Source of the DNA: Podaxis mareebaensis
Taxonomy: Eukaryota > Basidiomycota > Agaricomycetes > Agaricales > Agaricaceae
DNA: 64,000 bases
Reading direction: 5' to 3'
Assembly (NCBI GenBank): GCA_018524725.1
Contig: JAEUWP010000180.1
Coordinates: 532,203-596,202 of the forward strand
In this document: positions 12,188-24,293 of the stretch, piece by piece
Position numbering within the stretch: the first letter of the stretch is position 1
How the letters are laid out: each line of letters starts with the position of its first letter
Made by a program: the position numbers and the translations under genes
The notes under the pieces: generated by a model
What the model saw: only the letters and a program-made list of their open reading frames with translations
The model's database searches: none
What the model was told of the DNA's origin: nothing

Positions 12188-12727
12188 AGTGTATATGCAA
12201 CCTTGCTTCAGTGAGTTTTCAGTGAGAACTGAATTGAAACTGAATTGCTCCACATCCAGAATCTCGCTGAAAACGTGCAGCGTATACGCTCAACTATCAT
12301 GAAATCAGTACTTGAGCCTATCTGTCGAGAAGGTGCTGCACTACTGCAATCGTGAATTCGCGGGGTACGACGAGGTACAGTCCAAGTTCATCCTGTCTTC
12401 AGTCCAAGTTCATCCTGTCTTTAGTCCACGACACACTAGTATAACACCATTTGCATGGATATACTTCTTTATTTACCAGAAAAACGCTGGAAATGGATAC
12501 CCTTTCCATATAATTTGACCCCCCTTTCGTCTTAATTATGTATGGCATGTACTTGATTGTCTATATGTTTTTGAATATGTTCGTATAAGGAAATTGAGGA
12601 ACCAGATTATTGCGGAGAAGTGTATAAGATCGTATTCGCAACCTCACTTCAATGGGTTTTTAGCGAAAATTGAATTGAAATTGAATTGTTCCACACCCAG
12701 AAAACGGTTTGCAGATGTGCGCTATAT
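12188..12727. repeat. Pair of diverged non-coding direct repeats
   Basis: Two stretches about 105 bp long (12188-12292 and 12619-12727) share an ordered set of words: GTGTATA, GCAACCT, CTTCA, GAATTGAAA, TGAATTG, CCACA.CCAGA, then GAAAACG and GTGC. They are roughly 70% alike by eye. No coding potential or terminal structures are visible. They may be old copies of a dispersed element or a local duplication. Confidence 0.5.
12378..12421. repeat. 22-bp tandem duplication
   Basis: The 22-bp word starting CAGTCCAAGTTCATCC occurs twice in perfect tandem (12378-12399 and 12400-12421), and a third copy begins but diverges after TAGTCCA. It lies in non-coding DNA between the two diverged repeats. Confidence 0.85.
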
Positions 12728-13308
12728 ATTTATTTTAATGGGTCGGTTCGGATTGTGTGAACTTACTGTCGTAATGTTACAGCATTTGCCTACCTGTGTC
12801 AAGTGCTTCCACCGGGGTAGCATATATCGCAGCATCTTGTTGACAGAACTATGGTTAATCGACGCTCGAGATGTCAGCTCGAGTCCCTTCGACGTGAGCC
12901 CTTCAACACTTGTAATTTTGAAGGTTCGGCATTGTCCGGAAGGTTGATAGCCGGAGACTCTGTAATAATAGCTGACCCTAACCTCAGCCTCGGGTCGTAT
13001 GTCACACGATCGTCATCAAACCTTCGTCAAAGCCACACAACAGAAGCTCCTCATTTATTTTTTCTTGGCTTGCCTTCTGTCATAGTTGGAAGAGCGCACT
13101 CTCCGCGACGCCGACCTAATCTCAAGAGTACAAAAGCCTCCAATCGACGCAAGAGAAGGCATATCAAGTGAAAGCTTGGATACTAACATAACCCAAGCAA
13201 TAAAGCCCTCCGTCCTTCCAACAATCCAAGTATTCGATCCGTAGGCCTGCGAACCTGGGTTAACTCTCTCCCAGGGTTGCCGTCAACTCTATAAAAAAAA
13301 CCTACGCC

Positions 13309-13344
13309 ATGGGGTTAGCTTCTGTTAGCCTACCTTCCGAATAA
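13309..13344 (+). promoter_or_regulatory. Candidate upstream ORF (11 codons)
   Basis: An ATG in a good context (CGCCATGGGG) about 19 bp after a TATA-like run opens an 11-codon frame ending at TAA, 72 bp before the arylesterase-like start. If the transcript begins upstream of it, this uORF could lower translation of the main ORF. If transcription starts about 30 bp after the TATA it would be at or outside the leader edge. Confidence 0.3.
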
Positions 13345-13416
13345 ATACAAACCACTTCATCTGCCTGGCTCTCTTCTTTCCCGTCCTCTACATTGCCACG
13401 CCGTTGCTCGGGTTCC

Positions 13417-14953
13417 ATGGCGCGAACAGCTCTGAATATCCTTGCACTTCTGGCTGCAATTGCAGCCGCTGCGTACCAGTTCTACGTCAAGGACTTTCTC
13501 CTGGTCATAGGTCATAACCGTGCCATTGAGTCCGTTGGTAACAAGAACTGTCAGAAGATACCCGATCTCCAGGCATGCGAGGGTAAGACCTCTCCTATCC
13601 TATCGACGTCCCCTAAAGTCGCTATGGCCCACAGAGGTGGTCCTTCATCAACCCTCCGGCCACATCTACCTCGCCTGCTCTGAAATTCAACGTCGTGTAC
13701 AGTGGCTCCCCGCAGCGCTGCGCTTAAACGCCACCGGTGCGTCGCAGGACTATATCGCAGTATACGAACCGGAAACCTCCAAAATCACCAGGCTCGAATT
13801 CTCTGGCTACGATGACCCTCGCGGCTTCTCATCGCACGGAATGGATGTCGTCCCCTCGGCATCAAATCCTTCAGAAGTATTCGTGTATGCTGTCAATCAT
13901 AGGCCGCCTATAGGTCTGGACGCTGCGAGCACTGGCGCTGATTCTGTCCTGGAGATTTTCAAACATACTTTGGGCAGCAATAAGTTAACGCACATCAAGA
14001 CAATCGAAAGCCCGCTCATCATTGCGCCGAACGACATCGTAGGCTCAGATGACGGCCAGAGCTTGTTCTTCACCAACGACCATGCCCAAAAAGTCGGCTC
14101 CGTACGTACTTCTGTCCACCGCCACTTCCACTAAGCCCTAATCCGGGATCCCAACTTGATAGGCCAGGCACCTCGATTTCTTCTTCAGACTCAAGAGCAC
14201 CTCTGTCGTTTACTGTAACGTCAAAGAAGGTTGTAAATACGCCATACAGGGCATGTGTGGCAACAATGGCATCGCACGTGCATCCAACGGTACCTTCTAC
14301 GTCGCTAGCAGCATGGATGGGGCCCTCACGGTCCTCGAACAACAATCCGACAATACCCTTGTCATCACAGACCACATTAAGACCGGTGAGTTCCCCCTGA
14401 GGCCCGAATCCTTGTTCGATTCCTCTCAAATCCAGCCGCTCGACTGACGAGCCCCTTCGCAGATCGTGGAATGGATAACCTGTCAATCGACTCGGAAGGT
14501 CACGTCTGGGCAGCAGGTAACATCTCCTCGCTATCACCTCCTCCTCGACTTTTACTTAAACGAATTACGGTCTACAGCCTTTCCAGACATCATAGTGTTG
14601 CTCCGCGAGCATTTCGAGGACCCTACTAAACCGGCTCCCTCCTCCGCTCTTCGCTTCTCTATCAACACTGGCTCTGGCGCGTTCTATGGCGAGAAGTATA
14701 AGGTGGAGAAGGTAAGTGCTGTAATGCTACACTTCGCGTAAGAGAACCTGATGCACAACTATACCTGGCTTCTAGGTTTTCGAAGATGACGGCCATGTCG
14801 CATCTGGCATCACTACCGTGGTCTATGATGCACAGCGCAAGAGGCTGTTCCTTCACGGTAAGCTTGTGCATGGGCTCATACCTCGTAGGTGACTCACTCG
14901 CTTATTCTTTACCAGGCATTTCCGCAGACCATCTCACCATTTGCAAAATCTGA
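13417..14953 (+). CDS. Paraoxonase/arylesterase-like beta-propeller protein
   Basis: A six-bladed beta-propeller of the PON/arylesterase-SMP-30 clan, calcium-dependent esterases or lactonases in characterised members; the substrate here is unknown. Exons 13417-13582, 13635-14101, 14163-14385, 14463-14516, 14578-14711, 14776-14857 and 14916-14953 give 387 residues. An N-terminal hydrophobic signal/anchor (LNILALLAAIAAAAYQFYV) is followed by VLHQPSGHIYLAC. The next blades carry SHGMDVV, VYAVNHRPP, APNDIVG with FFTNDH (Ca-site-type Asn/Asp), RHLDFFF and SVVYCN, GNNGIARASNG, MDNLSIDSEGHVW and the final HGISADHLTIC. All these fit PON blade order. Intron phases are consistent throughout and the stop lies 11 codons into exon 7. 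It converges on RPS0, with 300 bp between the stops. Confidence 0.82.
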
Positions 14954-15253
14954 ATCTCCCCAGCCTTCTCTCATAACAAGTGGAAACGCTGCAAGACCTT
15001 GCCCCGGACAGAATAGTAGTAGTCGCCTGTAGGATTATTGTAGGACTCTAAAGTAGTTCAAATCAACTCCACATCTGAGTCGCTCGGTTTGGCTGTATTA
15101 TTTCATATTGCGCAAGGGAACGATTTGCCATACTAAACAGTGAAGAAAAAAGACATGCACCATATTTTTGACATGATATAGCACAGGGCATACTGACAAT
15201 GCAGCAAGCTACCGCACATCCAGATAAAAAGACATGGAGAGAAGTGATGCGTC

Positions 15254-16261
15254 TTAATCCCAACCGCTTCCGCCAGTCTGGGCGTCGGCAGCCCAATTGC
15301 CACCGGATGGCTCTGCCGCCCAGTCCGAGGTTCCTCCAGCAGCAGGCTCCGCAGCCCAATCGAGACCACCTAAAGAGAAACAGTCAGCTCAAAGATCTGA
15401 GCGCCTATCAATTGATTTTGCACTTGCCTGTCTCGACCAAAGTGGGGTTGATGGCACCGGCTTGGTGTCCACCGCTGACTTCCCATTCGGTGAGGGGAGC
15501 AGGAGCCTCCTCGCCAACAGCGGCAGCAGCCTTGGCCGCAGCTTCCTCTTGCTGCTGCTTCTCGACTTCCTCGGGATCCCTGTAGAAGAACATGTCGACC
15601 ATAACATTCCAGCCGTCGCTTGACCTGGGGATTGTGCCACGGAGCCTCAAGACCTCACGAGCAAGTAGCCACCAGATGAGACCAATCGAGTGCTTGGTCT
15701 TGTTGTTTGTGGGGATAGCAACATCGACGAACTTGAGAGGAGCGTCAGTGTCGCAGAGGGCAATGACGGGGATGTTGACGTATGACGCCTCACGGATGGC
15801 CTGATGGTCCACACGGGGATCGGTGACGATGATAAGACGGGGTTCCTTGAACGAACGGGTGATGTAGTTGGTGAAAGAACCGGGGGTGAAGCGACCAGCA
15901 ATGGCTTGGGCACCAGTATTGGCGGCAAACTTCAGGACGGCACGGTGGCCGTAGGGACGTGCAGAGATAACGCAGACATCGTTGGGGTTCTCAATGGCAG
16001 CAATGATACGGGCGGCGAAAACGAGCTTTTCCCAGGTCTTGCCGATGTTAATGATGTGGATACCTTTAAAAACGTCGTTTTTGTAAGTGAATCAGTATCG
16101 GAATTTTTGGGAAGATTAGACGTACCGTCTGCTCGCCTCTTCCAGACGTATGGCTCCATCTGCTTGTCACAATTTTTTGTGCCAATGTGGCATTGCGCGG
16201 CCAGCAGGAGCTGGATCTCCTCCTCGGTAGCACTTAGGACGGACGGCAGTTTCGAGGCCAT
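15254..16261 (-). CDS. RPS0: 40S ribosomal protein S0 (uS2)
   Basis: Cytosolic small-subunit protein uS2 (RPSA/Sa family), needed for 20S pre-rRNA maturation and 40S assembly. Exons 16126-16261, 15428-16063 and 15254-15369 give 295 residues, normal length. The N-terminus is [19 protein letters not shown]. The core has [38 protein letters not shown] and [19 protein letters not shown], near-invariant in the family. The C-terminal tail has the expected tryptophan repeats (LDWAAEP, SDWAAEP, GNWAA, GSGWD). Intron 2 (15370-15427) begins GCAAGT rather than GT. No GT donor keeps the frame, so this is a GC-AG intron. Identity is certain. Confidence 0.97.
15370..15427 (-). other. GC-AG intron in RPS0
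   Basis: Donor ACAG/GCAAGT, acceptor CTTTAG/GTGG, 58 nt. Joining ETG to GLDWAAEP requires exactly this donor. The alternative GTGCAA donor four bases downstream breaks the frame. Confidence 0.9.
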
Positions 16262-16773
16262 GTTGTGTTCAAACCTGGAAGAGGCACGAACAGACGAAGC
16301 CAAATCAACATCCAAGATAACTCGAGCACATCCACCCCGGAACATGCACGATTCTGCTCGTTTTTGCGCTCGGGGCGTTGCACATGATGAAGGGAACGTA
16401 CCGTGAAGCTCTTGCTAGCTTGGGGTCGGCGTCGACGACGTTCACGGTCGGTTTTTGATGATTCGGCTGTTGCGAGTGTCGTCCACACAAGTTTGCCAAG
16501 TTGGGTCAAGCTCAATTTCCCACGCTTCATTATGCCTCTCGCATTTCCGCCGATCTACCCAAGTAATGAATTTACTGGTGCGTCTCTCACACTCAAGCTC
16601 CAATTGCTTTCTTATGCTACATTGTTGAGATAATGTAGAAATAACAGTTGCTACGTGTATTGGAATAATGCTGTAAGGCGATACAGGACATGCGTTGACT
16701 CTTGCCAATAATACAGAACGAATGCATGACTATGATACAAATGAGTCGTGAAGATTCCAAAATGTGTCCCTGC
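16262..16773. other. Intergenic, RPS0 promoter side
   Basis: 512 bp between RPS0 and the DUF6533 gene, both on the minus strand. It should contain the RPS0 promoter and leader. No open frame here shows a domain, and no clear element is seen. Confidence 0.5.
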
Positions 16774-17980
16774 TTAACAGAAATCTATGGATACCATATC
16801 GTCGTAAGTCTCAATAGTAGCGGGCTGTACAGTGGTGATTTCTCCCCAAGCAGTTGCTTCTGGGTCCGATGAAGATTGTAAGAGGTTGATGACCAGTCTG
16901 CAGCCCTTAATATGAAACGTAAGGCGTTGCGGGAAACGAGTTCGAATGAAGACTTACTGCGCAGGATACGATGGCCAAGAACCAGCTACGTCATGCCATT
17001 AGCAATTATCCTGTCTTGATGTTAGGTGGACGCACGAGTCACTTATCGGAACATACTGGTCGGTGATTGCGGACAGAAGTGTCCACGCGGTTACAGCTGG
17101 GGTGGAGGTATCAATACATCGACAGAGACCCGGTGAATTAGACGCACATAATATAATCACGAATGCGATGGCTCCGTCCCTAATGACAAGCGTCACTATG
17201 GGTGACTTGCGCAATCCCACTTTCCCTACCGACTTGTACTTGAAAAGAGTCAATGATAGTATGATGACCTGCGAGATGATGGCGGTTACACTATCGTGAT
17301 TTTCATTACTATGGTCATCCCTAGGGCGAGATAACAACTAGACGCACCCAAAATAAATAAAGGAGTCTGGGCTTGACAACGAGACCGTTTCCGGGGTCAA
17401 GTCCGCCTGTGGACGCCTGAGGGCGACACCGGCAATGGCAGAGATGATCTCGCACATGAGCAGCATCCCAAACGTACAGGCAACAAAGACGGAATACTTA
17501 TAGAGGGCATATACTGTGCAGTATCATGAGAAAAGTTAGAAGATTTAAAGACGTAGTTGCCCACCTCGTGCCATAAGGACAACCTCCACCGAGAGCATTA
17601 GGGCTGCTCCAATGACGACCTGGCATGAAAACCAGTTGCGCAGTGGAGGAGGAAGTGACTCGGTGCGCATCGTCACTAGCATTTCGACTGACCGGTTCGC
17701 CCTAGTATTTGGAGAGGTCAATGTCTTTCCCAGGACGCGGCCGAAAAGGTTCACGTACATCAAAGCAGCCAGTGCAAAGTATCGCGTGAACAAGTACTGC
17801 CACTTGAGCCAGCATTTGTTAGATTTTCTAGGTAGGGAATTAGAAACACTTCCCTGAAGGAAAAAAAAAAAGAAGTGGTACTTGCGTCCAAATGAACCCA
17901 ATCTCTTGATCGAGAGTGATGCAAATCTCATAAATGAGGAATGCCAAAGAAGCAACTACGTCCGACATAAGGTTCCCCAT
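16774..17980 (-). CDS. DUF6533 seven-helix membrane protein
   Basis: A member of the large basidiomycete family with an N-terminal DUF6533 domain and about seven transmembrane helices; function is unknown, though a receptor-like topology is often suggested. Exons: 17886-17980, 17759-17827, 17565-17701, 17348-17513, 17148-17290, 17057-17096, 16958-16985, 16774-16905 (269 residues). Motifs fit the family: ASLAFLIYEICITLDQEIGFIW, then WLKWQYLFTRYFALAAL, then SVEVVLMARVYALYKYS, a helix with GMLLMCEIISAIAG, the loop RKSPIVTLVIRDG, and CRLVINLLQSS near the end. Every intron phase agrees. Intron 1 (17828-17885) uses a GC donor (AC/GCAAGT). The nearby GT at GTACCA gives the wrong phase. MSDVV at 17968 is an alternative in-frame start. 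The lone long intergenic region upstream (1.2 kb) is shared with divergent CTR9. Confidence 0.85.
17828..17885 (-). other. GC-AG intron in the DUF6533 gene
   Basis: Donor TGGAC/GCAAGT with acceptor CCTAG/AAAATC, 58 nt. Phase 2 is required to enter KSNKCWLKW, which only the GC donor provides. Confidence 0.8.
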
Positions 17981-19179
17981 CCTTCTGGCACCGACATGAA
18001 ATCACGAACCTCGAGCAGTCTCCAGATCCTGTAACGAGCGAGTGGGGAGCGGGAGCATGACCGTTGACTTTCAATCGCTCCTGCATCCAGCTCCCGTGTA
18101 AGGATGCGGAAGGGAAACTCAGGTTGAATAGCGATATGTGCGCGGGAGACTGGGGTACGAGGAGTTGCTATTGGCCTCCTCTATATGTAACTCGCCATGC
18201 TTGAGGATTCAGGGGGTGCCTCGTTTCCGCGACCCAGAAGCACGTTGTACAGTATTTGTGGCACATAAAAGAACCGAATCTCCCATGCTTTGATCATTTA
18301 GTAAGATCTTCGGAAGCCGCTGCTGTTGTTCGGAGCGTTGTGGTGTTATGGTGGGATTGTCGGTGAATGAAATCCAAACCGGGGGAGGGGAACCGTGAGC
18401 AGCTTAGATTGGACAGTTATTGGCAAAAGGAAATTGCACGCCCATGAATGTATGTAACTATTTTGTTGATGCTGTTATAAAGCTGTTGATATTGCCTCAC
18501 AAGTTATGGGCATGTATGGCCAACAGCCTCCTGGATTTTCTTGACGGCATAGAGCCCGGGACCGACAAAAAACGTTAGAAAGCTATTGAAAGCTGACACA
18601 ATTTAATGACGGCCCAAGAGCTACTTGTTGAAGGTCGATTCCCCGCTTGGACTATTATAAGGTTCTACATCCGGGAAGTCGAAGATCTCAATGACACGTG
18701 GGGTTGTCCCAGTAGAGATGAAACGAGACCTTAAATAGCTACGACCCAGAGCGGGGTGTGTTGCAGTAGTAACACGACTGTATCTGTTCAGGGAGCTTAC
18801 CTACGGGATGTCATAATTTGTTATCTATGTTTGTCTGAAGATCGACTGGTGTGAACGATGACTGACGTTTCACCTAAAGCGCTGATCGAGGTTCGACATA
18901 TGGGGAGCCAAGAGTTTCTGAACCAGTTCCGAGCTTCCATTGGTGTTTATAGGTTAATTCTCTAAAGCTGAGGAAAGGAGAACAAGACTAGATAGGGGTA
19001 AATAAAGCGTGATGGACATGGCCACGTGAGCGAAATATTCAGGACCCTTTGACTTCCAACTGCGCCTCACGCAGAACTCATATTCTAACTCCAGAGCCGA
19101 GACTTTACTGCCACTTACTTCATCCGTACCTTGTGCTATAAGCTCGCAACGACTGCAAGGCTTTATTACGCACTCTCCA
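17981..19179. other. Divergent intergenic region, CTR9 / DUF6533
   Basis: 1.2 kb shared upstream region. No open frame with a recognisable domain. It presumably carries both promoters. No repeat or TATA element stands out. Confidence 0.5.
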
Positions 19180-22100
19180 ATGGATGATGCCGACACATTT
19201 TCGCCCGGCCGCACAGTGGATATTGATCTTGGAACCGCAGAAGTCATAACAATCGATCTCGATAACTTAGACCCTAACCCAGACGATGTATTGGATTTGC
19301 TGAAGGACGGACAGTGCAAAGATTGGGTTTGGACCAAGCTCGCAGGAGAATACTGGAGAAAGGGATACCTAGATGGCGCTGAACGAATAGCTTTAGCGGC
19401 TGTTGAGTGTATGTGTATCTCTATCTCCCTTCGTGCCTACTCAGTTCTCGTGCAGCTTTCCAGGCGAATGGTTCTACTGCATCTCTTCCGCCAATCCACT
19501 GTCTTCTGGCTAACATCACGATCGCCCGTTCAAGGGCAGCACCAAAGCACATTCTGTCCGATGCTCGTATGTGAAACCACACCTCATAGGTGCAACGATT
19601 CATTTCTCGTACAGGACAGGATCTCATGAACGAGGAACGTCCGAAGGAAGATTATTATCGTGAAGCCGCGCAGCTTCTGAACGCTGCTGAACGAGTTGGC
19701 CGGGATTCCGGTGAACGCGTTAATGAAACACTGGCTTTCCTAACACGGGGTTTGTGCCCTTGTTCTCGTCTTTTTCCCTGGCATTGATCCCCCATAGGTA
19801 TCCAACAATTGGCCACACGTTCCATGGATGATGCATTGCGGTCATTTGACGGCGTCCTTGCCGTGAAACCAACCAATCTGGTTGCGTTGCTTGGAAAGGT
19901 AGTCTATGTATGATGTGCGACTGTTTCGTGTTAACCGAGTCTGGTTAGGCAAGGATTCTTTACGCTCGGCGCAATTTCAAGGAGGCCTTACGCTTGTTTC
20001 AAGACGTCTTGCGATATAACCCCAATTGTCAGCCGGATCCACGGATAGGGATTGGACTCTGTTTCTGGGCTATGGATAACAAAGCAAAGGCGAGAGCTGC
20101 CTGGCAGAGAAGTCTGGAAGTGGCAAGTGATATCGCCCCTTCTGTTCACAATGCTGCTAACAGGATTAATAGAACCCTTCAGAATGGGCGGCTCAGCTGC
20201 TCCTTGGTCTCGACGCCATCAACAGCAGCAAAAACACGCAACTACCAGAGGCTGAGCGGACGCAAGCATTCATTTCGGGTACGAAACTGGTGGAAACCGC
20301 ATTCAAAGCCAACCAAAAGAGTGCTGCTGCTGCAAATGCTCTGTGTGAAATCTTCCTGCGCAAAGGTAACTTTAAGAGGGTAAGTTCATCACATCGTCAT
20401 GTACTCTTGTTATTATCAGGGTATTGACATCATTCAGGCACTCAAACTGGCTGAGCGCACGATACAATTCGCCGATACTTTGACCATCTTAACAGAGGGT
20501 CACATTCGAGCCGGCAGAGTTTGCCACGCCGAAGGCTCTCACGTACAAGCGAAAAGATTCTACTCCGCAGCAACGGACGGACAGCCCAAGCACGTTCTTG
20601 GTGCCATAGGGCTGGCTCAGATGCAACTACAGAACGGTACGTTTTAGTTAATTTTGGGACGATTTCCACTAGTCTCATGGCCGTAGACGAGATTCCTGCC
20701 GCGATTCATACCCTGGATACCCTATTGCAACCCCCGAACCCCCAAAAATCACTAGAAGCCACCGTGATGCTTGCGTCCCTTCGCGCACACCCAAGACCAG
20801 GCGTTTCAAGTGCTGATATGGCACAGGAAAAGGCGCGAGCACGAGATCTCTTCGAGCGTGTCAGCAAGAGCATTGAGCTCGATGAGGCACGGACCAATGG
20901 TCATGGTCCGAGTCGCTCATCGCGTGCTATTTTGGACGATATGGACATGCATGCTGAGATTGCCCGGTTGTGGCAAGGTGAAAACCTCGATCGGATGCGT
21001 AAGGCGTTGAAAGAAGCCTTGCGTATCAGTGAATCGACTGGAAAAGTTGATCCACGCTTGTTGAATAATTTGGGTGCATTACAACACTTGGAAGGCAATT
21101 ACGCATCCGCGAGAACGATGTATGAAACTGCCCTTACAACTGCAGCTGGATTGAGCACGGATATATCCGAGGCAATGTCCACCTCTATCCTCTACAACCT
21201 CGCTCGCGTGTACGAGGACCAAGGCGAGGAAGGGCTGGCGAGGGAGGCATACGAGAAATTACTCTCCAGACACCCGGAGTATGTTGACGGTGTGTGCGGA
21301 ACTCTTCATATCACGAAGTTGTGCTGAAGCTTCATTTCAAGCAAAAATCCGGCAGGCCCAGATGCTTTCAAACATCAATCGGCACAACGAGGCTCATGAG
21401 CTCATCAAGCAATGTCTCACGTCCCAAAACAGTAACCTGAATATCCGCGCATTCTATACGTACTTCCTCATACAAACAAATGCCATCAAGATTGCCAAAG
21501 ACTTCGTGTTCAGCACGCTCAAAGACTTCGACAAATATGACGTATACTCGTTATGTGCTGCCGGCTGGATTCAGTATCACCAATCACGCGAGAGTCGAGA
21601 CAATACACCAGATGGTGTTAAGGAACGGAAACGAGGCTTTCAACGATCTGCAGAGTTTTACGAAAAGGCCCTGCAATTGGATCCCCAATGTGCTTTTGCC
21701 GCCCAGGGTCTGGCTATTGTCACCGCCGAGGATGCACTAGGAACACTTGGTGGCGCTTTACCTTCGACTATGCCGGCCGACGAGGGACTGAAGAGGATTA
21801 AAAATGCCCGGGAGGCACTAGACATTTTTGCCAAGGTTCGAGAGTCGAAGGATGACGGCAGCGTATATTTCAACATGGGCCATTGTCATTACTCATGCGA
21901 TGAGTTTGATCGCGCAATTGAGAGTGTGAGTTTGGCAATCTTGCTCCTCCGTACACGTTTGGCTCACCGTTCGGTTAGTACGAGACGGCATCTAAATTTT
22001 ACGACGGCCATAACGTATCTGTCCTGTTATGCTTATGCCGATCGTGGTATTCCAAAGCCACCAAAGATCAGTCATACCCCTCTTTGAATACCGCGCTCAA

Positions 22101-23146
22101 ATATGCCCAAAAAGTATGTACTTTGTCCTCTCTTACGCTCTAACTGCTTCATAAGTCATAGGCCTTACATATCCAACCCGGTGACAAAGCCATCATGTAC
22201 AATATTGCCATGATTCAACAGAAGTCTGCCGAAATGTTGTTCGCCTTGCCATCCAGCAAACGAACGCTCCCCGATCTTCAACGGGTCATCGACCAAGCAT
22301 CGCATGCACAAAAGTAGGCCTACCTCTTTTGTATCATCTTCTCTATTTGACACATCACGGCTAGGATTTTCGCTTCGCTTGCCAACGTGAAAACCCAACT
22401 AGTGCCCTACAGTAAAGACATCGCGGACAATCGCCGTAAATACGGTGAAAGTATGCTCCGGAAGGCTGAAGACCATCTGACCGCCCAGAGACAACATGAA
22501 GCCGAAACGCAAGCCCGTCTTGAAGCCGCTCGTCGTAGGCGGCAGGAAGAGAGGGAACGGCAGGAGGCCGCTGAGGTCAGCTTTCTCCCCTTATTTGGCA
22601 AGCACCGGCTGACCTACTGCCCTTTAGCGCGAACTGCAAGAGAAACTCCGTATCGAGGCCGAGAAACTCGGCGAAGAACGTCGTCTCGCCAGGGAGCAGG
22701 CCATGGAATGGACGCGCGAAGTCCGAATGGAAAGTGATGAGGAAAAAGAGAAGAAACCGAAGAAAGCCAGGAAGCCTAGGAGCGAGGTACCTAGTGGGGA
22801 TGAAGGCGAACCCCGCAAGAAGCGACGTGGTAAACTCAGGAAGGCAGGCAGCGAACAAGGTGATGAAGAGGGGGCAATATTTACCGATGAGGATGAAGCT
22901 GAGAGGCCGGCGAAGAAGGTCAGTACCTGGCTTGATTTACAGTTTTTTTACCAGATTTCTGACTTTGCTGTTAGCGGACAACAAAGAAACGTGTTGTCAG
23001 AGATGATGACGACGAGGAGGCCACCAATCCTCGCAAAAAGCAATTGTACGTGCATCTACTCCTCATTCTCACACGACAAAATTGACTGTTGAACCTATAG
23101 TAAGAGCAAAGAGATGCTTTCTGATACTGATGAAGAAATGTCATGA
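19180..23146 (+). CDS. CTR9: CTR9, TPR subunit of the Paf1 transcription-elongation complex
   Basis: Scaffold of the Paf1 complex, which travels with RNA polymerase II and promotes H2B ubiquitination and H3K4/K36/K79 methylation. Fifteen exons: 19180-19408, 19456-19566, 19615-19749, 19798-19898, 19949-20122, 20173-20379, 20438-20636, 20687-21289, 21342-21925, 21979-22113, 22162-22313, 22365-22575, 22628-22918, 22975-23045, 23101-23146, total 1082 residues, as in fungal Ctr9. The protein starts with the conserved acidic VDIDLGTAEVITIDL, then arrays of TPR helices (ILYARRNFKEALRLFQDVL, PRIGIGLCFWAMDN, LLNNLGALQHLEGNYASAR, SVYFNMGHCHYSCDEFDRAIES). From about residue 830 it turns into a long charged coiled coil (RRRRQEERERQEAAERELQE) and a Lys/Asp/Glu-rich tail ending LSDTDEEMS. 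Intron 5 (20123-20172) has a GC donor. Convergent with the methyltransferase-like gene. Confidence 0.95.
20123..20172 (+). other. GC-AG intron in CTR9
   Basis: Donor GAAGTG/GCAAGT, branch-like GCTAAC 15 nt before the acceptor TAATAG, 50 nt long. Joining SLEV to NPSEWAAQLL (a conserved Ctr9 junction) demands this donor. The GTGATA alternative shifts the frame. Confidence 0.88.
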
Positions 23147-23443
23147 GTCTACCTACCGCGTGCTTTACCTTTGCTACATTTTCTTTTGTTTTCAGTTGCT
23201 TTCTAGGACTTCATATAATGTTAGTGCATGCTTGATTATTTCCCCTATCTTCGTCAGGCACTTTCCTTGCACAGTCCACCGAGTTGCGCGACTCAATATA
23301 CGGAGAATTCTGATTCCTGATGTAAGCATTCGCAGATATAAAAACCCCGTCGGAATGTCCCGTGAGTCAATGTATCCGTCTGAAGGACAGGATTGATTAA
23401 GTACAGTTAGAAAATAAAGATACCAGAAATGAAACACTTCCGT

Positions 23444-24293
23444 TCAGAATATCCAAGGGATCAGTTTGTATGGAACCATTCTCGCCCAATCCTCCCATTC
23501 TTTCCCGAAAAGCTGGTGCAACGCCACGTCCTCCTTTGGCATCCGTTTTAGCAATCCAGTGGTGATCGTCGAGACCACGGCCAGGTTGAGCAGCGTGAGC
23601 CCCTTCACGAGTTTAGTCTCTACCGCTCCACTTTCCCTGAGCCAAGATCCCTAATTCAAGCAAGCACGGCTATCAGTCTTCGATTAGTCACAGAAGGGTT
23701 TCAGTATTCACCTCCGCTCCGTGTAACAGCAGCATTCCAGCCACGGTGAAAAGGACTCCAGTATATCCTGGATGTCGGACGAAACTGTATGGACCAGACG
23801 TCACGAGGACATGATCCTTGCGGATGCTCATCTCGTAAGTGAACATACTCCCCAGCGCTTTGTAACACCTATATCTGATGTATCCTCCGAATGCCGTCAA
23901 GAACGTTCCGACAAAAAATAGGGGTGACGGGTGAATGCGTTCTGCTCCGCCGCTGGTGAATATCAGAGTTGAGAGGATCGTTTTGGATATGGGTAGTGAT
24001 GGCGCGTAACTGGCGAGTATAACAGCTACTTCAGCGAGGCCCATTCCCCAGCAGATGCTCTGAAATGAAATAGATATGAATGATCGGGGTCACTTAATAT
24101 AATATAAATAACACGGCAAATTGTACCAGCATACCTTGACGACCAAAGGTCCTGAACGTTGCTTGAGAATAACTTCCAGTTTCGTGGAAGCCGCCTTCTC
24201 CTCTTCAGCTGGAGGAGGATGAGGTGGGGTGACGGCTATTTGTAAGCCGACCATGGCGACGAGGATACAAGGAACCTTGACGAGGGGGAGCAT
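23444..24293 (-). CDS. Isoprenylcysteine carboxyl methyltransferase-like membrane protein
   Basis: A small multi-span methyltransferase of the ICMT/phospholipid-methyltransferase fold. The classic role is carboxyl methylation of prenylated CaaX proteins at the ER, using S-adenosylmethionine. Exons 24135-24293, 23712-24059 and 23444-23650 encode 237 residues. The catalytic signature is present in order: FGGYIRYRCYKALGSMFTYE, then SGPYSFVRHPGYTGVLFTVA (the RHP-Y core), a helix pair around LTLLNLAVVSTITTGLL, and the terminal LFGKEWEDWARMVPYKLIPW (the E-W-x-x-Y pattern). The N-terminus has one hydrophobic helix, then a proline-rich acidic stretch. Basidiomycetes often have several such paralogues, so I do not assign STE14. 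The intron boundaries are canonical. Confidence 0.85.

Larger units (their letters stand above)
11825..13416. other. Divergent intergenic region with diverged repeats
   Basis: 1.6 kb between the divergent bleomycin hydrolase and arylesterase-like genes. It holds two diverged copies of a ~105-bp sequence (12188-12292 and 12619-12727) and a 22-bp tandem duplication (12378-12421). A TATA-like TATAAAAA begins near 13290, upstream of the plus-strand gene. A short upstream ORF lies at 13309-13344. No protein-coding gene is supported. Confidence 0.55.
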
